From: Providencia rettgeri
GTDB taxonomy: Bacteria > Pseudomonadota > Gammaproteobacteria > Enterobacterales > Enterobacteriaceae
Assembly: GCF_013255915.1 (NCBI RefSeq)
Contig: NZ_CP053896.1
Span: forward strand, 3,472,001-3,536,000
Direction: 5' to 3'
Length of the DNA: 64,000 nt
The position numbers and the translations under genes were made by a program. The notes beneath the pieces were generated by a model. The model saw nothing but the letters and a program-made list of their open reading frames with translations, was not told the DNA's origin and did not search any database. This document shows positions 37,201-45,864 of this stretch, piece by piece (positions within the stretch are counted from its first letter, which is position 1; every line of letters starts with the position of its first letter).

Positions 37201-37974
37201 TCAACCAATCGCATCTTCTTCTTTTTGATTTCCTCTATGTTTTTTTAGGTATGTTTCTATTTGTTTTTCTACTTTATCATTACATTCCTTAACCCAAATA
37301 CGATTATTAGGATCCTGTTGTTTACATTTATCGCCCTCATTTGATATTTTGAGTAAATCAACATAGGTATCAAAATTCTTGAGGTAATATGCATCTTGCC
37401 CCTTTGGATTATCTCTTGCTACCATTTCTAAGTAGTATTTAGCTTTATTAAAGTCCTGAGGGATCCCGCCGAGTCCATGTAAATAAATCGTCGAAAGATT
37501 TTTTCCTGCTACAAGTACCTTATTACCATGGAGGTGGTAAGCTCGTTCATAATATGAAATTGCTTCTAACATATTTTTTTTCGAGCCTTCATTACCATGC
37601 TGATGGTTTACCCCTGTAAATAACAGAGCTAACCCATTATTAGAATTAATTTCTAATACTCTCTTCAAAAAGAAATTTGCCAGTGCACACTCTTCTTTTG
37701 CAGCTTTCACATTATGTAAATGCTTAAAATCGGTGCAACCAATTCTGAAAAAAGAAAATAAGGCATAATTATCATCTTCATTATTGTTTTTTAATGCCCG
37801 ATGATATAACTCAACCACTTGTTGTTGGTTTTTGGGATAAGGAACTCGCTTAGGTAGGTCTGGATCATAACGAAGTTCTGTTTCATTATATTCAATGGTA
37901 TATAGACGATCCCTCACAGTTGGAGTCCCGATCATGAACGCTCCTATAACGATAAACCATGAAATCAACCTCAC
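37201..37974 (-). CDS. Sel1/TPR-like repeat protein with N-terminal signal anchor
   Basis: 257 residues. An N-terminal hydrophobic segment (about 1-17) is followed by helical repeats of Sel1/TPR type, for example NMLEAISYYERAYHLHGN and FNKAKYYLEMVARDNPKGQDAYY, and a charged C-terminus. Very AT-rich. It lies downstream of the orphan colicin-type immunity gene. Sel1-like proteins occur near toxin loci, but no role can be claimed. Not recognised further. Confidence 0.65.
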   Translation of the reverse strand: MRLISWFIVIGAFMIGTPTVRDRLYTIEYNETELRYDPDLPKRVPYPKNQQQVVELYHRALKNNNEDDNYALFSFFRIGCTDFKHLHNVKAAKEECALANFFLKRVLEINSNNGLALLFTGVNHQHGNEGSKKNMLEAISYYERAYHLHGNKVLVAGKNLSTIYLHGLGGIPQDFNKAKYYLEMVARDNPKGQDAYYLKNFDTYVDLLKISNEGDKCKQQDPNNRIWVKECNDKVEKQIETYLKKHRGNQKEEDAIG

Positions 37975-38130
37975 GAAATTTCTCCTAAATCATAAGTCGA
38001 GAGTGAAGTTATAAGTATTTCATTAATTCAGTCATATTGCATATTCCTTATGTTTTTGTTTTAGATAAATATTAATTTGTATAAAACAAGTAAATTAAAT
38101 TATTTACTAATAATTTATAAATATAGATAA

Positions 38131-38385
38131 TTACCATTCATCTCGATAATCGAATGAAACTTGATAATCATATTTACTAAATTCAATGTTATGTTTTATA
38201 TGATTTTGAAGATTAGAAACCCAGTCAGAAACCATATCAAAACAACCATTATTAATAATATTTTCCTCAGGATTAATGGTTTCCTCTATAATGCTATCAT
38301 TATCGCCTAGATCTAGAGAATACTCTTCACCAACATATTCCTCTGTTTGTTTATCAAACCAAACCAAATGAATTTTTAATCCCAT
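38131..38385 (-). CDS. Orphan colicin E3/cloacin DF13-type immunity protein
   Basis: 84 residues that align without gaps over most of the length to the colicin E3 immunity protein: MGLKIHLVWFDK, GEEYSLDLGD, NNGCFD and the end YQVSFDYRDEW. The Cys in NNGCFD (residue 48, or 47 without Met) corresponds to the Cys reported to set ImmE3 specificity. The ImmE3 family binds and blocks 16S-rRNA-cleaving nuclease domains. No colicin or other toxin gene is next to it, so it is an orphan. AT-rich surroundings suggest transfer. Confidence 0.88.
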   Translation of the reverse strand: MGLKIHLVWFDKQTEEYVGEEYSLDLGDNDSIIEETINPEENIINNGCFDMVSDWVSNLQNHIKHNIEFSKYDYQVSFDYRDEW

Positions 38386-38579
38386 TTCTTTCTCCTTATA
38401 GATACTTTTTTATAATTATTTTAGGCGCTTTAATTTTAATTATTCGCGTATTTTAGAAAAAACACCTCCCCACAAAGCTAACAATTAATTATATTTTCTT
38501 TATAAACTAAACTCAATTGATAGTGATTATCATTATTTGTTATACCCTGTATGATTATCTTTTTCTTATTTAACCACCA

Positions 38580-38603
38580 TAAAAAAAGGTGGCCTAAGCC
38601 ACC
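38580..38603 (-). terminator. Rho-independent terminator of nagE
   Basis: GGTGGC-TTAG-GCCACC stem followed by seven T on the minus strand, 29 bases past the nagE stop. Confidence 0.92.
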
Positions 38604-38632
38604 CTCTTACTCACTTATAATATTAAACTGAA

Positions 38633-40660
38633 TTATTTCAGAACATTATAAATAACCGTTTCACCTGCTTTCACGTCGCCTTCAACTAAAATCTCGACAC
38701 CTGCAAAATCATCAATATTGCTGATGATAACAGGGCTAATCATTGATTTGGCATTAGCTTCAAGGAACGCGAGGTCGAGGTTCAGAATTGGTGTTCCAGC
38801 AGTCACTTCCGCACCTTCTTCCACTAAACGTGCACAACCTTCACCTTTCAGTGCAACAGTATCAATACCCATATGAACTATGAGCTCAACACCGTTTTCT
38901 GTTTCAAGGCAGAATGCGTGGTTAGTTTCGAAAATTTTCACCACCGTACCTGATGCCGGCGCTAGCACTTCGCTGCTTGTTGGTTTGATGGCAATACCAT
39001 CGCCCACAATGCGGCTAGAAAACGCTTCATCTGGCACATCGTCAAGGGAGAACACTTGACCACTGACTGGCGCAACCAGAGATAAAATCACATTACCTTT
39101 TGTTTTCGCAGGCTCTGCGGCTTTTTTCTCTTCTGGTGCAGCTACCGGAGCAGCTCCTGCGATAGGGCCTTTTGCAATCACTTCAGTCATCGCTTTTGCC
39201 ACCAATTCAGCACGTGTACCGACAATCACTTGCACATTTTGTTTGCTTAAGCGAATAACACCTGAAGCCCCTAAACGTTTTGTCATGGCGTCATTAACAA
39301 TCGCTGAATCTTTAACGCCTAAACGTAAACGTGTAATACAGGCATCAATACTGACGATGTTGTCACTACCACCAACCGCTGCAACATATTGGCGAGCTTC
39401 TTTTTGAATATCGCTGTCACTGTTATCGGCAGGGCTAATGCTTTCGTCATAACCATCAATCGTTTCATCACCTGCGCTCTCTTCACGGCCTGGTGTTAAC
39501 AGGTTGAATTTACGGATCATGAAACGGAAAATGACATAGTAAATGCAGAAGAAGACTAAACCTTGGACAATCAACATATACCACTGAACGGCTAATGGGT
39601 TACGTGACTGCAATAGCATATCGACTAAACCTGCGCTGAAGCCGAATCCAGAGATCCACTCCATCGTCGCTGCAATATAAACAGAGATACCCGTTAATAA
39701 TGCGTGGATTACGTACAGAATTGGTGCCACGAACATGAAAGAGAATTCGAGTGGTTCAGTGATACCTGTAAAGAATGCCGCAAACGCACCGGCAATCATA
39801 ATACCAGCAACTTTCGCTTTATTTTCTGGACGTGCGCAGTGGTAAATCGCTAATGCCGCGCCCGGCAGACCAAACATCATAATTGGGAAGAAACCAGCTT
39901 GGTAGCGACCTGTAATACCTACCGTTGCCAGACCTGCATCAATTGACTTAGCGCCGCCTAAGAAGTTTGGAATATCATTGATTCCTGCAACGTCAAACCA
40001 GAACACCGAATTGAGTGCGTGATGCAGACCGACAGGAATTAATAAACGGTTGAAGAAGGCGTAAATACCCGCACCCACAGAACCTAAGTCTTTAATGCTT
40101 TCACCGAAAGAGACTAAACCGTTGTAAACCACCGGCCAGACATACATCAGTATGAAGGCTAAGATGATCATTAAGAACGAGGTCAAAATCGGTACGAGAC
40201 GACGGCCGCTAAAGAAAGACAACGCTTTGGGTAGCTCTACGCCACTATAACGGTTGTACAATTCAGCTGATAGAACCCCAACTAAGATACCCACGAACTG
40301 GTTATTAATTTTACCGAATGCCGCAGGAACGCTTTCCAGCGGAACATTCATGATCATGGAATAAGATGCAGGCGAACACAGTGTTGTCACCACTAAAAAG
40401 CCGACAAAACCGGTCAGTGCAGCCGCACCGTCCTTATCTTTTGACATCCCATAAGCAACACCAATAGCAAATAGCACGGACATATTATCGATAATAGCCG
40501 CACCCGATTTAATCAGTAACGCCGCGATTGCACTATTGGCTCCCCAACCATCTGGGTCAATCCAATAGCCAATCCCCATCAGGATTGCTGCGGCTGGTAG
40601 TACAGCAACTGGCACCATAAGTGCCCTACCAATCCGCTGTAAGTAGCTAAGAATATTCAC
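38633..40660 (-). CDS. nagE: N-acetylglucosamine PTS permease, EIICBA
   Basis: 675-residue inner-membrane permease that imports and phosphorylates N-acetylglucosamine. Domain order: EIIC (about 1-380, MNILSYLQRIGRALMVPVAV, GITEPLEF), EIIB (about 420-500, phospho-Cys in SIDACITRLRL) and EIIA (about 525-675, phospho-His in IVHMGIDTVALKG). Divergent from nagBAC, which fixes nagE rather than glucose ptsG, as in E. coli. Slightly longer than E. coli NagE because of the Ala/Glu-rich linker before EIIA. Confidence 0.96.
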   Translation of the reverse strand: MNILSYLQRIGRALMVPVAVLPAAAILMGIGYWIDPDGWGANSAIAALLIKSGAAIIDNMSVLFAIGVAYGMSKDKDGAAALTGFVGFLVVTTLCSPASYSMIMNVPLESVPAAFGKINNQFVGILVGVLSAELYNRYSGVELPKALSFFSGRRLVPILTSFLMIILAFILMYVWPVVYNGLVSFGESIKDLGSVGAGIYAFFNRLLIPVGLHHALNSVFWFDVAGINDIPNFLGGAKSIDAGLATVGITGRYQAGFFPIMMFGLPGAALAIYHCARPENKAKVAGIMIAGAFAAFFTGITEPLEFSFMFVAPILYVIHALLTGISVYIAATMEWISGFGFSAGLVDMLLQSRNPLAVQWYMLIVQGLVFFCIYYVIFRFMIRKFNLLTPGREESAGDETIDGYDESISPADNSDSDIQKEARQYVAAVGGSDNIVSIDACITRLRLGVKDSAIVNDAMTKRLGASGVIRLSKQNVQVIVGTRAELVAKAMTEVIAKGPIAGAAPVAAPEEKKAAEPAKTKGNVILSLVAPVSGQVFSLDDVPDEAFSSRIVGDGIAIKPTSSEVLAPASGTVVKIFETNHAFCLETENGVELIVHMGIDTVALKGEGCARLVEEGAEVTAGTPILNLDLAFLEANAKSMISPVIISNIDDFAGVEILVEGDVKAGETVIYNVLK

Positions 40661-40763
40661 AAACTCCCCCTTTATCGCCCTATTTTTGCCCCATTTACGG
40701 GATCTTATTGTTCACACACCTAAATCATAATTTAGGTTATTGAGAGTATCAATTTTATAGTCT

Positions 40764-40793
40764 AAATTAATTGTTTCGCGATGCAAAATAAAT
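40764..40793. promoter_or_regulatory. Candidate NagC operator
   Basis: TTAATTGTTTCGCGATGCAA then AATAAA: AT-rich arms around a central CGCG, the pattern of NagC/Mlc operators. It lies about 115 bases before the nagE start. Confidence 0.45.
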
Positions 40794-40801
40794 AGGTTCG
40801 A

Positions 40802-40821
40802 TTTGTGATAAATGTCAACGA
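40802..40821. promoter_or_regulatory. Candidate CRP site in nag region
   Basis: TGTGA-TAAATG-TCAAC, one perfect and one partial CRP half-site with the standard spacer, directly beside the NagC-like operator. Confidence 0.4.
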
Positions 40822-41077
40822 AAGAGTTACCGATATGACTAAATTACTAGCTATTATCGAAAACTTATTTTATGATTAAAAATAACTTATTTATGTTATT
40901 AACATGTATATTCTCAGCGCGTTTAAAATGCAGGTGTAGCCGTTAAAACGGCACTGTGTACCAACACCAGCGCGTAATAAATTTGTAGTATAACGAGTAT
41001 TCCTATATCTAATGAATAACATCAGGGATACATATATACATGAAAGATTTCACAGACTTATTAGAGGTAATTGAGAC

Positions 41078-41881
41078 ATGAGGCTAATTCCACTTAACAA
41101 TGCGCATGATGTCGGCATTTGGTCCGCACAGTATATTGCTGACAAAATTAACGCATTCAACCCAACTGCTGATCGCCCTTTCGTTCTTGGGTTACCAACA
41201 GGCGGCACTCCTCTTGCCACTTATAAGGCATTGATTGCTTTATATAACGCAGGAAAAGTCAGTTTTAAGCATGTGGTAACATTTAATATGGATGAGTATA
41301 TTGGTATTCCCGCTAATCATCCTCAAAGCTATCACACATTTATGCATGATAATTTCTTTAACCACATCGACATTCAAGCGCAAAATATCAATTTACTGAA
41401 TGGTAATGCCCCTGATGTTGATGCGGAATGCCAACGTTATGAAGATAAAATTAAATCTTACGGCAAAATTAATTTATTTATGGGCGGCGTAGGTAACGAC
41501 GGTCACATTGCTTTTAATGAACCCGGTTCTTCATTGAACTCTCGTACCCGCATTAAGACATTAACACCAGAAACGCGCCAAGCTAACTCACGTTTCTTTG
41601 ATAATGATATCAATCAAGTACCAAAATTCGCTTTAACTGTGGGTGTAGCCACGTTAATGGATGCTGAAGAGTTAATGGTACTCGCTACGGGTGCGAATAA
41701 AGCGAACGCAGTTCATGCAGCAGTTGAAGGTTCAATTAACCATATGTGGACAGTAAGTTGCGTGCAAATGCACCCAAAAGCACTGGTCGTTTGTGATGAA
41801 CCCGCAACACTCGAATTAAAAGTTAAAACGCTTAAATATTTCAAACAGCTAGAATCTGAAATTATTGAAAAGTTTAACTAA
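41078..41881 (+). CDS. nagB: Glucosamine-6-phosphate deaminase
   Basis: Converts glucosamine-6-phosphate to fructose-6-phosphate and ammonia. 267 residues, starting [15 protein letters not shown], with [49 protein letters not shown] and the conserved C-terminal [17 protein letters not shown]. First gene of nagBAC. Confidence 0.97.
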   Translation: MRLIPLNNAHDVGIWSAQYIADKINAFNPTADRPFVLGLPTGGTPLATYKALIALYNAGKVSFKHVVTFNMDEYIGIPANHPQSYHTFMHDNFFNHIDIQAQNINLLNGNAPDVDAECQRYEDKIKSYGKINLFMGGVGNDGHIAFNEPGSSLNSRTRIKTLTPETRQANSRFFDNDINQVPKFALTVGVATLMDAEELMVLATGANKANAVHAAVEGSINHMWTVSCVQMHPKALVVCDEPATLELKVKTLKYFKQLESEIIEKFN

Positions 41882-41900
41882 GATTATGTTTATCAATCAC

Positions 41901-41922
41901 CCGGTCAGCGAAAGCTGATCGG
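41901..41922 (+). other. GAAA-tetraloop hairpin between nagB and nagA
   Basis: CCGGTCAGC-GAAA-GCTGATCGG: 9-bp stem (one G.U) with a GNRA-type loop. No U-run follows, so it is likely an mRNA processing or stability hairpin between the cistrons. Confidence 0.6.
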
Positions 41923-41956
41923 TGACCCACCTTCCAGAGGTCAGGAGTTTTAAGCC

Positions 41957-43120
41957 ATGTATGCATTAACAAATTGCATTATTTATACAGGTCATGAAAG
42001 ACTGGATAACCATGCGGTCGTCATTGATGGTGAAATCATCAAAGATGTTTGTCCTGTCTCTGAATTACCTTCCCATATTCCACAGCATGACCTACAAGGT
42101 GCAATCTTATCCGCTGGGTTTATTGACCTGCAAGTCAACGGCTGTGGTGGTGTCCAATTCAATGATAATAAAGAAAATGTCACATTAAAGAATTTGGATA
42201 TCATGCAAAAAGCCAATGAGCGTACAGGGTGTACCAGTTACCTGCCAACGCTGATTACTTGCTCTGACGAATTAATGAAGCATGGTATTGAGGTCATGAC
42301 AGAGTACTTAAAAGACCACAAGAACCAAGCTCTAGGACTTCATTTAGAAGGCCCATATATTAATGTTATCAAAAAAGGTACGCATAACCCTGAATTTATC
42401 CGTCAACCATCCGCGCAGATGATTGATTATTTAGCCGCTCATGCAGACGCTATCACTAAAATTACTTTAGCGCCTGAAATGGTAGAACTTGATTACATTC
42501 ACCAATTGAAAGATTCCGGCATTGTTATTTCTGCTGGACATTCAAATGCGACGTATGAAGAAGCCAAACTGGGTTTTAAAGCCGGAATTCGCTTTTCAAC
42601 GCACCTTTTTAACGCCATGCCATATATTTCAGGCCGTGGCCCAGGTTTAGTTGGCGCTATTTATGACACTCCTGAAGTATATGCGGGAATTATCGCTGAT
42701 GGCTTGCATGTCCAGTGGGCAAACATTCGTAATAGCAAACACTTAAAAGGTGATAAATTAATTTTAGTGACTGATGCCACAGCGCCCGCAGGAATAGATC
42801 CTCAAACTGGTGAAATGGATCATTTTATCTTCGCAGGTAAAACCATATACTACCGCGATGGATTATGTGTAGATGAAAATGGCACACTCAGCGGCTCATC
42901 ACTCACAATGATAGAAGCAGTGAGAAACAGTGTAGAGTACGTGGGTATCCCATTAGATGAAACACTGAGAATGGCAACGCTCTACCCCGCAAGAGCCATC
43001 GGAGTTGATGAGACCTTAGGGTCTATTGCTCCGGGTAAAATTGCGAATTTAACCGCGTTTAACCACGACTTCGACGTCCTTGCAACCTATGTTAACGGAG
43101 CCGAAGTCTACAAAAAATGA
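41957..43120 (+). CDS. nagA: N-acetylglucosamine-6-phosphate deacetylase
   Basis: 387-residue amidohydrolase. Metal and active-site segments: [49 protein letters not shown] and [10 protein letters not shown]. An AGGAG site is present. It yields glucosamine-6-phosphate for NagB. Second gene of nagBAC. Confidence 0.97.
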   Translation: MYALTNCIIYTGHERLDNHAVVIDGEIIKDVCPVSELPSHIPQHDLQGAILSAGFIDLQVNGCGGVQFNDNKENVTLKNLDIMQKANERTGCTSYLPTLITCSDELMKHGIEVMTEYLKDHKNQALGLHLEGPYINVIKKGTHNPEFIRQPSAQMIDYLAAHADAITKITLAPEMVELDYIHQLKDSGIVISAGHSNATYEEAKLGFKAGIRFSTHLFNAMPYISGRGPGLVGAIYDTPEVYAGIIADGLHVQWANIRNSKHLKGDKLILVTDATAPAGIDPQTGEMDHFIFAGKTIYYRDGLCVDENGTLSGSSLTMIEAVRNSVEYVGIPLDETLRMATLYPARAIGVDETLGSIAPGKIANLTAFNHDFDVLATYVNGAEVYKK

Positions 43121-43131
43121 GTAACTAGCTA

Positions 43132-44355
43132 ATGAATCAAAGCCACTCGCTGAAGCAAATTGGTAATATTGATCTCGTCAAACAACTAAATAGCGCTGTC
43201 GTCTATAGTTTAATTGACCAACATGGCCCGATATCAAGAATTCAAATCGCGGAGCAAAGCCAACTTGCCCCAGCCAGTGTGACTAAAATCACTCGCCAGT
43301 TACTCGAACGTGGTTTAATTAAAGAAGTTGACCAACAGGCCTCCACTGGGGGCCGTCGTGCTATATCTATTGTTTCTGAGCACAAAAATTTTCATACGAT
43401 TGGCGTCCGCTTAGGCCGCTATGATGCCACCATCGCCTTATACGACTTAGGTGGCAAAATGGTCGTCGATGCTCATTACCCTATCACAGAGCCCTCTCAG
43501 CAAGCGGTTGAACAAAAACTGATTGCCGCCCTTGAAGACTTTATCGAACACAATCAGAAACGCTTAAAAGAGTTGATCGCGATTTCTATTATTCTCCCTG
43601 GGTTAGTTAACCCAAACAGTGGTATTGTTTACTACATGCCGCATATCAAGGTCGATAATTGGCATCTCATCGACAACTTGCAAGCACACTTTAAAATTAC
43701 CTGTTACGCAGGGCACGATATTCGCAGCCTAGCCCTCGCTGAGAGCTATTTTGGTGCAACTCGTGATTGCGAAGACTCACTGCTCGTTCGTATCCACAGA
43801 GGCGCAGGGGCAGGCTTAGTCATCAATAAAGAGATATTGCTCAACCACCGAGGTAACCTCGGAGAAATCGGCCATATCCAAGTTGACCCCCTTGGCGAAC
43901 TTTGCCACTGTGGTAATTTTGGTTGTTTAGAAACCATTGCCTCAAACCAAGCGATTGAAGCCCGCGTAAAACAGCGTTTAGAACAAGGCTATTCAAGTTC
44001 CCTTACATTGGAAACTTGTACGATTTCCCATATTTGCCAAGCTGCTAATAAGGGAGACCCACTTGCTACGGAAGTTATCCAGCACGTTGGTCGGCAAATC
44101 GGTAAAGCGATTGCTATCTCTATAAACTTATTTAACCCTGAAAAAGTCGTTATTGCAGGGGATATCACGGAAGCAGAACAAATTCTGTTACCCGCGATTC
44201 AAAGCTGTATTGACACACAAGCCTTGAAAGGATTTAGGGAAAATCTTCCCATCGTCACATCGCAGTTGGTTCATAATTCGGCAATAGGCGCTTTCGCACT
44301 CACTAAACGTGCGATGCTTAATGGTGAATTATTACAAAAATTGTTTGAAAGCTAA
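43132..44355 (+). CDS. nagC: N-acetylglucosamine repressor (ROK family)
   Basis: 407-residue repressor of the nag genes. N-terminal winged helix (about 10-75, QHGPISRIQIAEQSQLAPASVTKITRQLLERGLIKE) and ROK domain with the zinc motif CHCGNFGCLETIAS. It lies 11 bases after nagA. N-acetylglucosamine-6-phosphate is the inducer in E. coli. nagD, which follows nagC in E. coli, is missing. Confidence 0.96.
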   Translation: MNQSHSLKQIGNIDLVKQLNSAVVYSLIDQHGPISRIQIAEQSQLAPASVTKITRQLLERGLIKEVDQQASTGGRRAISIVSEHKNFHTIGVRLGRYDATIALYDLGGKMVVDAHYPITEPSQQAVEQKLIAALEDFIEHNQKRLKELIAISIILPGLVNPNSGIVYYMPHIKVDNWHLIDNLQAHFKITCYAGHDIRSLALAESYFGATRDCEDSLLVRIHRGAGAGLVINKEILLNHRGNLGEIGHIQVDPLGELCHCGNFGCLETIASNQAIEARVKQRLEQGYSSSLTLETCTISHICQAANKGDPLATEVIQHVGRQIGKAIAISINLFNPEKVVIAGDITEAEQILLPAIQSCIDTQALKGFRENLPIVTSQLVHNSAIGAFALTKRAMLNGELLQKLFES

Positions 44356-44375
44356 TTTTTGGCGTTATTTTCTTT

Positions 44376-44402
44376 AAAGCAGGTTGAGATACCTGCTTTT
44401 TT
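44376..44402 (+). terminator. Rho-independent terminator of nagBAC
   Basis: AAAGCAGGT-TGAGAT-ACCTGCTTT stem followed by TTTATT, 21 bases after the nagC stop. Confidence 0.92.
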
Positions 44403-44657
44403 ATTAGCTATAAACTGAATTCTTCGTTTCATGAGTCATTTTTAAAACACTTCACACTCTTTCAGCTATCCTCCTCTTACAAATTCTTGGACTCTTTCGA
44501 TGTTTTATTTCGCGTCATCACCAAATTACATTTATCTAGCAGGTAAGACAAAAGTGATTTTTTTCAAATATGGGCTTGTTTTTTGCTGGCTTTATCGACA
44601 AAATGATTATTCATCAAACAAACAGACACATTTTCTGAAAAATAGTGCAAAAAGCTG

Positions 44658-44686
44658 TTGACTGTCGTGTCTGTAATTAGCATAAT
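44658..44686 (+). promoter_or_regulatory. Sigma-70 promoter of the tRNA operon, stringent type
   Basis: -35 TTGACT, 17-base spacer, -10 CATAAT, then a GC-rich discriminator GCGCCCCGC, typical of stable-RNA promoters under stringent control. It lies about 40 bases before the first tRNA. Confidence 0.88.
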
Positions 44687-44725
44687 GCGCCCCGCAACGC
44701 CGACGAAGGTAATGCAAAAAAAGAT

Positions 44726-44802
44726 GGCTATGTAGCTCAGCTGGTTAGAGCACAACACTCATAATGTTGGGGTCACAGGTTCGAATCCCGTCATAGCCAC
44801 CA
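44726..44802 (+). tRNA. tRNA-Met (CAU), elongator
   Basis: 77-base cloverleaf with encoded CCA: GGCTATG/CATAGCC acceptor stem, GTTCGAATC T-arm, anticodon CAT in ACTCATAAT. Almost identical to E. coli metT. Confidence 0.97.
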
Positions 44803-44809
44803 TTATTTT

Positions 44810-44894
44810 GCGGGAGTGGCGAAATTGGTAGACGCACCAGATTTAGGTTCTGGCGCCGCAAGGTGTGCAAGTTCAAGTCTTGTCTCCCGCACCA
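44810..44894 (+). tRNA. leuW: tRNA-Leu (UAG)
   Basis: 85-base class II tRNA with long variable arm and encoded CCA. Acceptor GCGGGAG/CTCCCGC, anticodon TAG in CCAGATTTAGGTTCTGG. Matches E. coli leuW. Confidence 0.96.
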
Positions 44895-44925
44895 TTTTCC
44901 TTCTCGGTAGCATTGAATTTAAGAT

Positions 44926-45000
44926 TGGGGTATCGCCAAGCGGTAAGGCACCAGGTTTTGATCCTGGCATTCCCAGGTTCGAATCCTGGTACCCCAGCCA
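44926..45000 (+). tRNA. tRNA-Gln (UUG), copy 1
   Basis: 75-base cloverleaf, TGGGGTA/TACCCCA acceptor with encoded CCA, anticodon TTG in GGTTTTGATCC. Equivalent to E. coli glnU. Confidence 0.97.
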
Positions 45001-45031
45001 TCTTAAAACAATCAATAGTAGAATTCCCGGA

Positions 45032-45106
45032 TGGGGTATCGCCAAGCGGTAAGGCACCAGGTTTTGATCCTGGCATTCCCAGGTTCGAATCCTGGTACCC
45101 CAGCCA
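45032..45106 (+). tRNA. tRNA-Gln (UUG), copy 2
   Basis: Same sequence as copy 1, 75 bases with CCA, anticodon TTG. Position corresponds to E. coli glnW. Confidence 0.97.
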
Positions 45107-45156
45107 TCTACTATCCTACCTATAGTTGCACAATTCATTTTAAAGAAATCATATAT

Positions 45157-45233
45157 GGCTATGTAGCTCAGTTGGTTAGAGCACAACACTCATAATGTTG
45201 GGGTCACAGGTTCGAATCCCGTCGTAGCTACCA
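45157..45233 (+). tRNA. tRNA-Met (CAU), second copy with wobble acceptor stem
   Basis: 77 bases with CCA, anticodon CAT. The 5' strand GGCTATG pairs with CGTAGCT, giving G.U at positions 1-72 and U.G at 6-67. The first copy has full Watson-Crick pairing there. Otherwise an elongator tRNA-Met, equivalent in place to E. coli metU. Confidence 0.95.
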
Positions 45234-45243
45234 TTTCTTTTGT

Positions 45244-45318
45244 TGGGGTATCGCCAAGCGGTAAGGCACCAGGTTTTGATCCTGGCATTCCCAGGTTCGA
45301 ATCCTGGTACCCCAGCCA
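45244..45318 (+). tRNA. tRNA-Gln (UUG), copy 3
   Basis: 75 bases with CCA, same sequence and TTG anticodon as copies 1 and 2. It occupies the place of the CUG-decoding glnV/glnX genes of E. coli. Confidence 0.97.
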
Positions 45319-45864
45319 TTCTCTTTTCAACATCGCTTAAATTAACTCCCTGCTCTATCTTACTATGCTTAGGCAGTCTTAATTTTACTTATCGATTTTA
45401 TTGATAAATTAAATAAAAAGTAACAAATTAGCAGATAACTCCATTTTTTAAGCAGTAAAGTATCCCTCTCTACTGTTTTCTATATTTACATCCCTATTTT
45501 TAGTTTAAATGATTACTTTTTGGTCATTTGCTTATTTATTTAATCCTAATATTACCGATTAACCAATAGCTTAATCGTTTAAAGTGATGTTAAAGCAACA
45601 TTTACCTCATAAAATTTACGTTTGCATAACTTTTCTATCAAATGTGTGACTTCAATCATTTCTATATAACCATCGAAAGTGGTAATCTGCGCTCGAATTG
45701 TAGTTAGGTATGATTATTACCAGTTAAATTATTATCAACCTCTGGTACTAATAAACTCAGTCCCTTCTTCCATTCCAACTAAATTAGTTCTCAGAAACTC
45801 TAATAAAAGTTTTAAACCTAATAATTATAAATTGCCAAACGCAACATTTTTACAGAGAAAATTT
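45319..45864. other. Intergenic region before dctA
   Basis: About 545 very AT-rich bases. A CRP-like site TGTGA-CTTCAA-TCATT is at 45645-45660. No clear terminator for the tRNA operon. The dctA frame is open back to 45679, but that extension has low-complexity composition and no family counterpart. Confidence 0.55.
45643..45662. promoter_or_regulatory. Candidate CRP site upstream of dctA
   Basis: TGTGA-CTTCAA-TCATT: one perfect and one 3-of-5 half-site. dctA of E. coli is CRP-activated, which makes the site plausible. Confidence 0.35.

Larger units (their letters stand above)
40661..41077. promoter_or_regulatory. nagE-nagB divergent control region
   Basis: About 415 AT-rich bases between nagE and nagB. 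In E. coli NagC binds on both sides of this region and forms a loop with CRP in between. A NagC-like operator (40764-40793) and a CRP-like site (40802-40821) can be seen near the nagE side. A second NagC site near nagB was not found by eye. No gene. Confidence 0.65.

Noticed and set aside
44803-45189. ORFs on both strands across the tRNA cluster
   Set aside because: They are translations of tRNA genes and their spacers, repeating because the tRNAs repeat.
45679-45864. 62-residue N-terminal extension of DctA
   Set aside because: Composition is unlike a transporter start, no ribosome-binding site is seen, and the E. coli start aligns with the ATG at 45865.
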